This document shows positions 35,540-43,537 of a DNA stretch of 64,000 nt, piece by piece. The notes beneath the pieces were generated by a model. The model was not told the origin of the DNA, did not search any database, and saw only the letters and a program-made list of their open reading frames with translations. This DNA is from Erythrobacter sp. (lineage in GTDB: Bacteria; Pseudomonadota; Alphaproteobacteria; Sphingomonadales; Sphingomonadaceae): NCBI GenBank assembly GCA_027311945.1, contig DAICXZ010000033.1, positions 1 through 64,000 of the forward strand. Direction: 5' to 3'. The stretch's first letter is position 1. Every line of letters starts with the position of its first letter. The position numbers and the translations under genes are program-made.

Positions 35540-36433
35540 TCACAGCCCCAGCCCCCGGAACCACACCTTGCCATCCGTGCCGGTCTCGAAATGCCCGGCG
35601 GTAGGCTCGGCGAAGTGCGCGCCGACGATCAGGGTGCCGCTGTCCTTGTATTTCTCGACGAAGGCGACACGGGCGGCGCGGCCCGCGTCCTTGTCCATGT
35701 CGAACGTGGCATCGCGGTGCGGCATCGCGCATTGCATCGGGTGATGCATCAGATCGCCGGTGATGACTGCGCTTTCGCCCTTGCTCTCGATGCGCACGTG
35801 TATGTGCCCCGGCGTGTGGCCGTGGCTCGGCTCGCAGGTGAGTTCGGGGCAGATCCGGTGGTCGGTGTCGACAAAATCAGCCATGCCCAGGGCCACGATC
35901 GGATCGACGCATTCGACAAGGTGGCCATCCGAATGCACGCCGTCGTGGCGGATCACCTTCTGCCATGCTTCGTATTCGGTCTTGCCGAACAGGTAGCGGG
36001 CGTTGGGGAAGGTCGGCTTGTATTCGCCCGTTTCGGGGTCTTTGTAGGTGTTCCAGCCGACGTGATCAAAGTGGAGGTGGGTGCAGAACACAAGGTCGAC
36101 CTGATCGCGCGTAATACCGAGGCTTTCGAGGCCTTCCAGAAACCCCTCCGGCAGGTTGCAGAACACGTCAAAATCACGCTCCCGCCCCGCGCCGATGCAC
36201 GAATCGACCACGATCACCTTGTCGGGCGTCTGCACCACGAAGCCCTGGAAGTTCATCCGCTGCTGGCCTTCGCTCGTGGCATAGTGCGGATGCAGCCAGT
36301 CGAGCGCGATCACCTCTTCGGGCGTGGCGTCGGGCATGGTCATGTGGATGTCGTCGCGGAAGTCCCACAGCTCGACGATGCGGCTGATTGTCACATCGCC
36401 GACCGTCCAGCTCTTTACGTGCTCTGCGGCCAT
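35540..36433 (-). CDS. MBL-fold hydrolase 2
   Basis: The 297-residue metallo-beta-lactamase-fold enzyme has T-H-L-H-F-D-H-V-G, H-G-H-T-P-G-H and V-I-T-G-D-L-M-H-H, giving the complete set of metal ligands. GAGGAGAGG precedes the ATG. It differs in length and sequence from MBL 1 at 33425, so the two are not recent duplicates. Lactonase, sulfatase or thioesterase activity are all possible in this superfamily. It is transcribed with GMC oxidoreductase upstream (10-nt gap) and P450 downstream. Confidence 0.88.
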   Translation of the reverse strand: MAAEHVKSWTVGDVTISRIVELWDFRDDIHMTMPDATPEEVIALDWLHPHYATSEGQQRMNFQGFVVQTPDKVIVVDSCIGAGRERDFDVFCNLPEGFLEGLESLGITRDQVDLVFCTHLHFDHVGWNTYKDPETGEYKPTFPNARYLFGKTEYEAWQKVIRHDGVHSDGHLVECVDPIVALGMADFVDTDHRICPELTCEPSHGHTPGHIHVRIESKGESAVITGDLMHHPMQCAMPHRDATFDMDKDAGRAARVAFVEKYKDSGTLIVGAHFAEPTAGHFETGTDGKVWFRGLGL

Positions 36434-36443
36434 TGTCCTCTCC

Positions 36444-38114
36444 TCAGGCTACCACTGCCGTGTTCGGCTTGTAGCGTGCTACACTTTCCTCCGGCAGCTG
36501 CGCCGGTGTCAACTGCGCTTTGCCGAGGACGAAGTCGGCGCATTTCTCGCCGATCATCACGCAGGGGGCATTGGTGTTGCCGCCGATCACGCTGGGCATC
36601 ACGCTGGCATCAGCCACGCGCAGGCCCGCGATCCCGCGCAGGCGCAGCTGCGGATCGACCACGGCGCCGGGGTCGTCCGCAGCACCCATCTTGCAGGTGC
36701 CGACCGGGTGATGGACCGTGTAGCCGGTCTCGCGGATATAGGCGTCGAACTGGTCGTCGAGATAGCAATCGGGGCCGGGGGCGACTTCGGTTGCGCGATA
36801 CTTCGCGAACGGCGGCATGGCGAATACCCCGCGGCTGATCTTCAGCGCGCGGATCAGCGGCTGGATATCGTCGGGGTGTTCGAGCAGGTGCGGGTCGATC
36901 AGCGGCGCCTCGGCGGGGTCGGCGCTGGCGAGCGTCACTTCGCCCCGGCTCTTGGGATAAAGCGCCACCGGGCTGATCGCGAAGCCGTGGCCGACCGGGA
37001 ACGGCACGCCCTTCACCGTCAGCCGCTTGGCCGGCTGGAGCACGAATTGCACGTCGGCGCGCGGCAGATCGGGCAGGGTCTTGAGGAAGGCGACGCTTTC
37101 GAACACATTGCCCGCCAGCGGCCCCTTGCGGGTGAGCAGGTAGTTGAAAAACTGGAAAATATTGCGCGGCATGGCGCGCCAACTGATGCCGTAGCTGGTC
37201 ATATCGCCCGTCTCCATGTGGATCGGGCTGGCGACATGGTCGTGATAGTTCTGGCCGACGCCCGGCAGATCGTGGACCACTTCGATGCCGTGCGCTTTCA
37301 GATGCGCGGCGGGGCCAATGCCGGAGAGCATCAGGATATGCGGGCTCTGCACCGCACCGGCGCTGAGGATCACCTCATGGCGGGCGCGGAGCACCCGGCC
37401 ATCGGTCAGCGCGACGCCGGTGGCGCGCTTATCCTCGACCACAATGCGCGCCACGCGGGCATCGACCTGCACATGGATGTTGCCGCGCGCCATCGCCGGG
37501 CGGAGCATGCATTTCGCCGTAGTCTCGCGCTGGCCATCGCGGATCAGGCCCTGGCGGCGGCCATAGCCCTCCGGATTCGGGCCGTTGAAATCTGGGCAGG
37601 CGGGGAATTGCAACTCGCCCAAGGCATTCATGAAGTCGTAGTTGAGCGGGTTGGGCCCCTCGACCATCTTGGCGTTTATCGGGCCATTCGTCCCGTGGAA
37701 GACGCTTTCCGGATAATCCTCGTTGTGTTCGGTGCGGGTGAAGTAGGGCAGCACCTCGGCATAGGACCAGCCCTTGCAGCCCGCGTCGGCCCAATCGTCA
37801 TAATCGGTGGGGTGGCCGCGAAAGTAGACCATCCCGTTGATCGAGCCCGAGCCGCCGATGACCTTGCCGCGCGGCACGCCGATTTTTCGCCCTGCCATGC
37901 CGGGCTGGGGGACGGTTTCGAAGCCCCAGTTGGTGGCCTTGCGCCCGATGGCGGCGGCGACGAAGCTCGGCACGTGAATGAACGGATGGCTGTCATGCCC
38001 GCCCGCTTCGAGCACGCAGACGGTTTTGCTGGTGTCCTCGCCCAGCCGCGCGGCCACGCAGGCGCCGGACGAGCCTGCGCCAATGACGATATAGTCGAAT
38101 TCGCCTGCCAGCAT
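36444..38114 (-). CDS. GMC-family FAD-dependent oxidoreductase
   Basis: The 556-residue protein of the choline-dehydrogenase/alcohol-oxidase superfamily has the FAD motif V-I-G-A-G-S-S-G-A-C-V-A-A-R-L (residues 10-24), the second signature P-R-G-K-V-I-G-G-S-G-S-I-N-G, G-A-V-Q-S-P-H-I-L-M-L-S-G-I-G, and the C-terminal [10 protein letters not shown] with catalytic-type His. GGGAGAG precedes the ATG. It is intact, in contrast to the GMC remnant at 5690. It probably oxidises a primary or secondary alcohol. Confidence 0.93.
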   Translation of the reverse strand: MLAGEFDYIVIGAGSSGACVAARLGEDTSKTVCVLEAGGHDSHPFIHVPSFVAAAIGRKATNWGFETVPQPGMAGRKIGVPRGKVIGGSGSINGMVYFRGHPTDYDDWADAGCKGWSYAEVLPYFTRTEHNEDYPESVFHGTNGPINAKMVEGPNPLNYDFMNALGELQFPACPDFNGPNPEGYGRRQGLIRDGQRETTAKCMLRPAMARGNIHVQVDARVARIVVEDKRATGVALTDGRVLRARHEVILSAGAVQSPHILMLSGIGPAAHLKAHGIEVVHDLPGVGQNYHDHVASPIHMETGDMTSYGISWRAMPRNIFQFFNYLLTRKGPLAGNVFESVAFLKTLPDLPRADVQFVLQPAKRLTVKGVPFPVGHGFAISPVALYPKSRGEVTLASADPAEAPLIDPHLLEHPDDIQPLIRALKISRGVFAMPPFAKYRATEVAPGPDCYLDDQFDAYIRETGYTVHHPVGTCKMGAADDPGAVVDPQLRLRGIAGLRVADASVMPSVIGGNTNAPCVMIGEKCADFVLGKAQLTPAQLPEESVARYKPNTAVVA

Positions 38115-38165
38115 TTTGGTACTCTCCCGTGGCGCATGGTGCCAGCGGGAGGGATGATTGCAAGG

Positions 38166-38720
38166 CTAATTGTGTTGGGCGTTAGGGTTGGGGGAATGTG
38201 CTTGTTGGTAACGCGCCACAGCTTTCCGCACCAACTCCTCCTCGATATCTTCAAGGTTCGTCGCGCTGTACGCTCTCATCCGCCAGTCACCGTCGATATA
38301 GTGCTGGCCAACAGGGGATTCGAAGAACGCTACGAGCTGGCGCAACTCTTCTTCGGTATACTCCCAGTTGATGTGGCCTTCGAACTCTTCCTGATACGTC
38401 GGTCGGAAATGTTCATATTCAGCTTTGAGTGCCTCAATCGGCCCGGTGATTGCCTCAAATAACGTGGTGGCAGCCGTACCAGAATTCCAATCGAGCTGAG
38501 TATTTAGCGCGTACCGCTCCAAGAAGCTGCCGCTATCGAGCTCTCGTTGTAGTCCCGTTGCAGACATGAATCTGCGGATGAGCCGCTGTTTCTCAGCATT
38601 TGCTGGCCGTTCGTTCATAGCAGATGGATAGATCTCAGGATTTTGCGCGAACAGGCCGCTGGAAGCACCAATGATCGCTAAGCCGCAAACTGTGCTGCGT
38701 AAGAATTTACTCCCCATCAT
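38166..38720 (-). CDS. Exported DUF2059-like protein
   Basis: The 184-residue protein has a signal peptide (about residues 1-25, ending G-L-F-A) and the block Y-T-E-E-E-L-R-Q-L-V-A-F-F-E-S-P-V-G typical of DUF2059. The function of that family is unknown. Its start lies inside the last codons of the citryl-CoA-lyase-like gene (14-bp overlap), and two adjacent ATGs are possible. GC content is lower than in the neighbours, hinting at a separate origin. It is probably a periplasmic passenger gene and not a pathway enzyme. Confidence 0.72.
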   Translation of the reverse strand: MMGSKFLRSTVCGLAIIGASSGLFAQNPEIYPSAMNERPANAEKQRLIRRFMSATGLQRELDSGSFLERYALNTQLDWNSGTAATTLFEAITGPIEALKAEYEHFRPTYQEEFEGHINWEYTEEELRQLVAFFESPVGQHYIDGDWRMRAYSATNLEDIEEELVRKAVARYQQAHSPNPNAQHN

Positions 38721-39489
38721 AGCTAATCGCCCCAGCCGCTGCCCCGCTCATCACAAACCCGATAGGCCGCTCGGCCTCCTCGGTCAGGTGCCCGATCAGC
38801 CCGCCGGTCCGGCACAACAGGCCAATCCCCTTCAGCGCCGCGACCGGCCAGCCCAGATCGAGCATGATCGCGGGGATCGGGCCGTTGACGTTCACCGGCA
38901 GTGCGCGGCCAATCGCCTCGGGCAGGGCCGCCTGCAAAGCGCGCATCATCGCCACGTGCTCGCCGCTCGCGCCGCGTTCGTCGGCCAGTTTGAGCAGCAG
39001 ATTCGCGCGCGGGTCGCCTTCGGAGTGTTGCGGGTGGCCGAAGCCGGGGACGGCTTTCGTATGCTCGCGCCACTTGGCAATCTGGCGCTTGGCCACCTGT
39101 TCCACCGGGTCGCCGCTCGCGCGCTGGTCCAGCACGCAGTCGTGGTAGAAACGCCCGGCAACCTCCGCGCTGCCCAGCACCACCGAGCCGCAGCCCAGCA
39201 ATCCCGCCGCGACCGCGCCCTGCACCGCCTCCGGCGCGGCGGCGAGCGTCATCCTTGCGGCGACCACCGATGGCACCAACCCGTGTTCGGCCAGCGCACA
39301 GAGCACGGCGTTGAGGAAGAAGCTCTGGTTCTCGTCCGGCTCTTCGCCCGTCACCAGCAGCCAGAAGTAGCTGGAGAAATCGAACTTGCCGATGATGTCT
39401 TCGCACAAGTTCCGCCCGCGCACGGTGATGCTCTCTGCGTCCGAGGTGCAGATCGCAGTAAAGGGCTGGTCCTGTTTGCCGATGCGCAT
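38707..39489 (-). CDS. Citryl-CoA lyase-like / citrate-synthase-family protein
   Basis: The 260-residue protein is much shorter than citrate synthase (about 430) and matches the citrate-synthase-like citryl-CoA lyase group. It keeps V-P-G-F-G-H-P-Q-H (catalytic His region), V-N-V-N-G-P-I-P-A and the C-terminal R-T-G-G-L-I-G-H. Such enzymes catalyse retro-aldol/retro-Claisen cleavage of a CoA thioester, releasing acetyl-CoA or a homologue. It is divergent from a CaiB-type CoA transferase that could make its substrate. The natural substrate here is unknown. Confidence 0.8.
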   Translation of the reverse strand: MRIGKQDQPFTAICTSDAESITVRGRNLCEDIIGKFDFSSYFWLLVTGEEPDENQSFFLNAVLCALAEHGLVPSVVAARMTLAAAPEAVQGAVAAGLLGCGSVVLGSAEVAGRFYHDCVLDQRASGDPVEQVAKRQIAKWREHTKAVPGFGHPQHSEGDPRANLLLKLADERGASGEHVAMMRALQAALPEAIGRALPVNVNGPIPAIMLDLGWPVAALKGIGLLCRTGGLIGHLTEEAERPIGFVMSGAAAGAISYDGE

Positions 39490-39504
39490 TCAATTCTCCC
39501 AGAT

Positions 39505-39597
39505 CCGCTCGTGCTGAGCTTGTCGAAGCACCGATTTTTTTTTTTCAAGCTCGGACTAGAAGCAAGGACGGTCCTTCGACAAGCTCAGGACGAGCGG
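39505..39597. repeat. Palindromic intergenic repeat, family B, copy 3
   Basis: Arms 39505-39532 (GTGCTGAGCTTGTCGAAGCA core) and 39571-39597 are inverted near-copies around a T-rich centre (TTTTTTTTTTT at 39535-39545). Same family as 27373 and 28648. It sits between the divergent citryl-CoA lyase-like and CoA transferase genes. Confidence 0.88.
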
Positions 39598-39621
39598 GGG
39601 CGGGGAATGTGGGAGAGATAA

Positions 39622-40752
39622 ATGGCAAAACCACTCGCAGGCATTCGTGTGCTCGACATGGGCACCTTCATCACCGGCCCGGCCTGCGGCATGCTGCTGG
39701 CGGACCTTGGGGCCGAGGTTATCAAGGTCGAGATGCCCGAGACGGGCGATCCGTTCCGCGCCTTCAAGGGCGACCTCTATTCGCCGCATTATCAGACCTA
39801 TAACCGCAACAAGAAGTCGATCACGCTCAACACCAAGGTGAGCGAGGACGACCGCAAGGCGCTGGATGAACTGGTGAAAACGGCCGACGTGTTCATCCAG
39901 AATTTCCGCCCCGGCGTGGCCGAGCGGCTCCATGTGGATGCGGAGCGTTTGCAGGCGATCAACCCGCGGCTGGTCTATGTCGACATATCGGGCTTCGGCA
40001 ACGATGGCCCGTGGAAGGACCGCCCGGCGTTCGACACCGTGGCGCAGGCCGCCTCGGGCTTCCTGCGGCTGCTGGTGAACCCCGGCAATCCGCGCGTGGT
40101 CGGCCCGGCGATTGGCGATGCGGTGACGGGCTTCTATGCCGCCTATGGCGTGCTCGCCGCGCTGTATGAGCGGGAGAAGACGGGCAGGGGGCGGCGCGTG
40201 GAGACCTCGATGTTCGAGGCGATGGCGCACTTCAACCTCGACGACTTTACGCACTATCTCAGCGAGGGCGAGGTGATGGGGCCGTGGAGCCGCCCGCATG
40301 TTTCGCAAAGCTACGTGTTCGAATGTGCTGACGGCGGCTGGATCGCGCTGCACATGTCGAGCCCGCCCAAGTTCTGGGAGAATCTCGCCGAGGCGGTCGG
40401 CCAGCCCGACATGCTCGCGCGCCCTGAGTTCGAAAGCCGCCCGGCGCGGATCGAAAACTACGAGAACGTGGTGCGTTTCCTCGCCCCGATCTTTGCCGAG
40501 CAGCCCCGCGCGGTTTGGGAGCAGCGGCTCACCAGCCTCGAAGTGCCGCATTCGGCGGTCTATTCGAGCAAGGAAGTGCTGGAGGGCGACCTCGCGAAGC
40601 ACCACCGGCTGGAGGTGAGCGGAGAGGGCCAGCGCGGTACATTCCGCACGATCCGCAATCCGATCCGGTTCGATGGCGAGGTGGAGGCCGATGTCACCCC
40701 GCCGCCCGAGCTCGGCCAGCACAATGAAGAAATACTTGGCCGCAAAAGCTAA
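39622..40752 (+). CDS. CaiB/BaiF-family (class III) CoA transferase
   Basis: The 376-residue protein has the family start L-A-G-I-R-V-L-D-M-G-T-F-I-T-G-P, L-G-A-E-V-I-K-V-E, N-R-N-K-K-S-I-T-L and V-E-T-S-M-F-E-A-M. Members move CoA between carboxylates, e.g. formyl-CoA:oxalate or carnitine transferases. GGGAGAGATAA lies just upstream of the ATG. It probably activates a carboxylate intermediate as a CoA thioester, which the divergent citryl-CoA-lyase-like enzyme could then cleave. Donor and acceptor are not predictable. Confidence 0.9.
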   Translation: MAKPLAGIRVLDMGTFITGPACGMLLADLGAEVIKVEMPETGDPFRAFKGDLYSPHYQTYNRNKKSITLNTKVSEDDRKALDELVKTADVFIQNFRPGVAERLHVDAERLQAINPRLVYVDISGFGNDGPWKDRPAFDTVAQAASGFLRLLVNPGNPRVVGPAIGDAVTGFYAAYGVLAALYEREKTGRGRRVETSMFEAMAHFNLDDFTHYLSEGEVMGPWSRPHVSQSYVFECADGGWIALHMSSPPKFWENLAEAVGQPDMLARPEFESRPARIENYENVVRFLAPIFAEQPRAVWEQRLTSLEVPHSAVYSSKEVLEGDLAKHHRLEVSGEGQRGTFRTIRNPIRFDGEVEADVTPPPELGQHNEEILGRKS

Positions 40753-40813
40753 TGCGTTAGATTGCCAAGCTTGAGGCCGTGCGAAAAGACTCGGCCCAAC
40801 GGGAGAATGGATC

Positions 40814-41356
40814 ATGGCAAAGCTGCCGAGCCGATTGCACCACACTGCCTATGTGACGAAGGATCTCGAAGCCACCCGCGCCTTTTACGAGGACGTGATC
40901 GGCCTGCCGCTCTCGGCCACCTGGTGCGAGGCGGACATGCTGTTCGGGAAGGAGCGCACCTATTGCCACGTGTTCTTCGATCTTGGCGACGGCAGCTCGC
41001 TGGCCTTCTTCCAGTTCGCCGATCCCGATGATCAGGCCGAGTTCGGGCCGGAGATTCCGTCCTCGCCGTTCATCCATATTGCTCTGAATGTCGATGCCGA
41101 ATGTCAGGCGGGGATCGAGCGGCGGATCAGGGAGGCCGGGATCACCGCGCCCGATACCTATGTGCTGGAGCACGGCTATTGCCGCTCGGTCTATGTGAAG
41201 GACCCGAATGGCATGATCGTCGAGTTCTGCAACGACGACCCGCGCGCCGCCGATGGCGCGGCCGAACGCAAGGCCAAGGCCCATGCCGAGTTGAAGCGCT
41301 GGCTGGCGGGCGACTATTCGAACAACAACACGTTCCGGAAGGAAGAGGCAGCATAG
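40814..41356 (+). CDS. VOC-family (glyoxalase/dioxygenase fold) protein
   Basis: The 180-residue protein has paired beta-alpha-beta-beta-beta modules: L-H-H-T-A-Y-V-T-K-D-L-E-A-T-R-A-F-Y-E-D-V-I-G at the start, F-I-H-I-A-L-N-V in the middle and S-V-Y-V-K-D-P-N-G-M-I-V-E-F near residue 129. His and Glu residues at metal-ligand positions are kept. The superfamily covers glyoxalases, extradiol dioxygenases and epimerases. GGGAGA lies before the ATG. It sits between CoA transferase and the MetE-like gene in a three-gene operon. Confidence 0.85.
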   Translation: MAKLPSRLHHTAYVTKDLEATRAFYEDVIGLPLSATWCEADMLFGKERTYCHVFFDLGDGSSLAFFQFADPDDQAEFGPEIPSSPFIHIALNVDAECQAGIERRIREAGITAPDTYVLEHGYCRSVYVKDPNGMIVEFCNDDPRAADGAAERKAKAHAELKRWLAGDYSNNNTFRKEEAA

Positions 41357-41366
41357 GGCCGCGCCG

Positions 41367-42488
41367 ATGAGCGGTTTTGCCACCACCCACACCGGCAGCC
41401 TGCCACGCCCGGAAGAGCTGCTGGCCCTGATTTTCGCGCGTGAGGGGGGCGAGCAGGTCGACCCTGCCGCGCTCGATGCTGCGGTGGAGCGGGCGACGGC
41501 TGACGTGGTCGCGCGCCAGATCGCGGCGGGGCTCAATGTCGTCAACGATGGCGAGATGTCGAAGCCCAGCTACGCCACCTATATCAAGCACCGCCTTTCG
41601 GGCTTTGGCGGCGAGGCGGGGCAATACGAATTCGCCGACCTTGAGGACTTCCCCGGCGCCAAGGCACAGGTGTTCGGCAACAAGGGCCGGGCCAAGCGCT
41701 CCGCCCCCGCCTGCACCGCGCCGATCGCAGTGATCGACATGGAAGCACCGCGGATCGACGCCGAACGGCTGGGGCGGCTGGCGAACGGCCACGGCACCTT
41801 CATGTCGGCGGCCTCACCGGGCGTCACCGCGCTGTTCTTCCCCAACCAGTACTATGCCAGCGACGAGGACTATGTCTTCGCGCTCGCCGAGGGGCTGCGG
41901 CACGAATACGAGACCATCGCTGCGGCCGGGATCACCCTGCAGGTGGATTGCCCCGATCTTGCCATGGGCCGCCATGTGCAGTTCACGCAGCTAAGCCTCG
42001 AAGAGTTTCGCAAGCGCATCGGCATGAATGTGGCCGCGCTCAACTATGCCTTGCGCAACATTCCCGCCGAGCAATGCCGCATGCACCTGTGCTGGGGCAA
42101 CTATCCCGGCCCGCATCATTGCGATGTGGCGCTGGCCGAAATTGCCGACATCGTATGGCAGGCCAAGCCGCAGACCGTGCTGCTCGAAGGGGCCAACCCA
42201 CGCCACGCGCACGAATTCGCCTATTTCGAGGACCACCCGCTTCCGCAAGACAAGGTGCTCTGCCCCGGCATGATCGAACCGCAAAGCCCCTATATCGAAC
42301 ACCCCGAGCTGATTGCGCAGCGGATCGGCCGTTATGCCGATCTGCTCGGGCGCGAACGGGTGATGGCGGGGGTGGACTGCGGCTTCTCGGTCCACGCGGG
42401 CAGCAATGCGCTCGATCCGCAAGTCGTATGGGCAAAACTGGCGGCGCTAAGCGAAGGCGCGCGGATAGCCAGTTCCCGCTACTGGTAA
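41367..42488 (+). CDS. MetE C-terminal-like (cobalamin-independent methionine synthase II) protein
   Basis: The 373-residue protein is half the length of MetE (about 750) and matches only its catalytic C-terminal barrel: H-T-G-S-L-P-R-P near the start, Zn ligands in M-H-L-C-W-G-N and A-G-V-D-C-G-F, and V-D-C-P-D-L-A. Relatives include epoxyalkane:coenzyme M transferase and assorted demethylases, and the group is often found in catabolic clusters. No homocysteine or folate gene is adjacent, so a role in O- or S-demethylation or thiol addition is more likely than methionine synthesis. Confidence 0.85.
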   Translation: MSGFATTHTGSLPRPEELLALIFAREGGEQVDPAALDAAVERATADVVARQIAAGLNVVNDGEMSKPSYATYIKHRLSGFGGEAGQYEFADLEDFPGAKAQVFGNKGRAKRSAPACTAPIAVIDMEAPRIDAERLGRLANGHGTFMSAASPGVTALFFPNQYYASDEDYVFALAEGLRHEYETIAAAGITLQVDCPDLAMGRHVQFTQLSLEEFRKRIGMNVAALNYALRNIPAEQCRMHLCWGNYPGPHHCDVALAEIADIVWQAKPQTVLLEGANPRHAHEFAYFEDHPLPQDKVLCPGMIEPQSPYIEHPELIAQRIGRYADLLGRERVMAGVDCGFSVHAGSNALDPQVVWAKLAALSEGARIASSRYW

Positions 42489-42523
42489 GGCGGGCAATCG
42501 CACGCTAGGCGGTGGTTCGCAGT

Positions 42524-42608
42524 GCGGGCGTGGCGGAATGGTAGACGCCGGGGACTTAAAATCCCCTGAGCCTTGCTCGTGCGGGTTCGAGTCCCGCCGC
42601 CCGCACCA
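42524..42608 (+). tRNA. tRNA-Leu (anticodon TAA)
   Basis: The 85-nt gene has a 7-bp acceptor stem (GCGGGCG with CGCCCGC), an anticodon stem GGGGA/TCCCC with loop CTTAAAA (anticodon TAA), a long class II variable arm, a T arm GCGGG-TTCGAGT-CCCGC and encoded CCA. Everything folds as expected for tRNA-Leu. A 6-bp hairpin (TAACAT / ATGTTA, 42660-42675) follows in AT-rich sequence before the PilZ gene. Confidence 0.95.
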
Positions 42609-42786
42609 GGCCTTTCTTGCCGCATCACTACGGTTCGAAGACGGGCGCCACGCGGTTTGTAACATGTAAATGTTATGAAAAAATACACCGATTACTAGCA
42701 GTAGTCCGATAGGTTTCAGTGCCTGGGCCTAGGTGTTGATAAACCAATCATGAACGAAACTTTGCCAGTTTGTAACACAGGCAGAA

Positions 42787-43455
42787 ATGATGGACCTCTC
42801 TGCCACGGAACAATCGGGAACGCCTATGCAAGACCCAGCAAGGCTCGATAACACGAGCACCGCAAATTCAGAGGCAGAGCCCAAGGGGGCCGAATTGCGC
42901 ACGGCACCCCGCGTCGGGCTGCTGATTCGTCCGGCCAAGCTCATTTCACCCGATCACCAGTTTGTCTGCGTTATCCGTGACTTGTCTGAGACCGGGCTTA
43001 GCGTCTGCGTGTTCCACGCGCTGCCCGACTGCGGCGAATATACGATCGAGTTCCAGAACGGCGATCACATCAAGGCCGAGGTGATGTGGCGCGATGGCGA
43101 CCGGATGGGCCTGCGCTTCCTCGAGCGTGCCGATCTCGACCGGCTGATCCAGAGCCCGAGCCGATTCGGCAAGCGCCCGATTCGCGTCGAGCTCGATTGC
43201 CCGGCCATCCTGGCGATGCCGGGGCGCGATTTCTCCGTGCGGATTTGCGATATCTCGGGCCAGGGCGCGAAGATCGCCTGCGACGAGCACCTGATGCTGG
43301 CCTCGAATGTCGTCCTCAGGGCCACGCACCTTCCCTCCACGCGCGCCAAGATTCGCTGGCGGCGCAACGGGGCCTATGGCCTGGTGTTCGAGGATACGCT
43401 GCAAATGAGCGAGCTGGCGCGTATTGTCGCCGCCATGCAGAGTGTTGCCCTCTAG
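42787..43455 (+). CDS. Tandem PilZ-domain protein
   Basis: The 222-residue protein has two PilZ domains. Domain 1 shows R-T-A-P-R (RxxxR, near residue 38) and D-L-S-E-T-G (DxSxxG); domain 2 shows R-F-G-K-R and D-I-S-G-Q-G. Both domains thus carry the full c-di-GMP-binding signature, so the protein could bind the messenger at two sites. No catalytic or membrane part is seen. It lies 82 bp before the UGM-like flavoprotein gene on the same strand and could regulate envelope glycan production with it; this link is inferred. Confidence 0.87.
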   Translation: MMDLSATEQSGTPMQDPARLDNTSTANSEAEPKGAELRTAPRVGLLIRPAKLISPDHQFVCVIRDLSETGLSVCVFHALPDCGEYTIEFQNGDHIKAEVMWRDGDRMGLRFLERADLDRLIQSPSRFGKRPIRVELDCPAILAMPGRDFSVRICDISGQGAKIACDEHLMLASNVVLRATHLPSTRAKIRWRRNGAYGLVFEDTLQMSELARIVAAMQSVAL

Positions 43456-43537
43456 TTTTCGGCAGAGTCGGCAGCCACGTTAACCACGCTAAAACCATTT
43501 TCCTTCACTCCCGATCGCACACAAATCGGGGGCCTTG

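Noticed and set aside
35425-35574. 51-codon N-terminal extension of the P450
   Set aside because: The extension is encoded by a family C palindromic repeat, and a good ribosome binding site precedes the ATG at 35424.
26481-39597. CRISPR-like or insertion-sequence origin for the spaced palindromes
   Set aside because: Copies are far apart, belong to three families, lack regular spacers and have no cas gene or transposase nearby; dispersed intergenic repeats fit better.
42447-42688. Minus-strand frames over the tRNA-Leu gene
   Set aside because: They translate the tRNA in antisense (G-G-T-R-T-R-T type peptides) and are artefacts.
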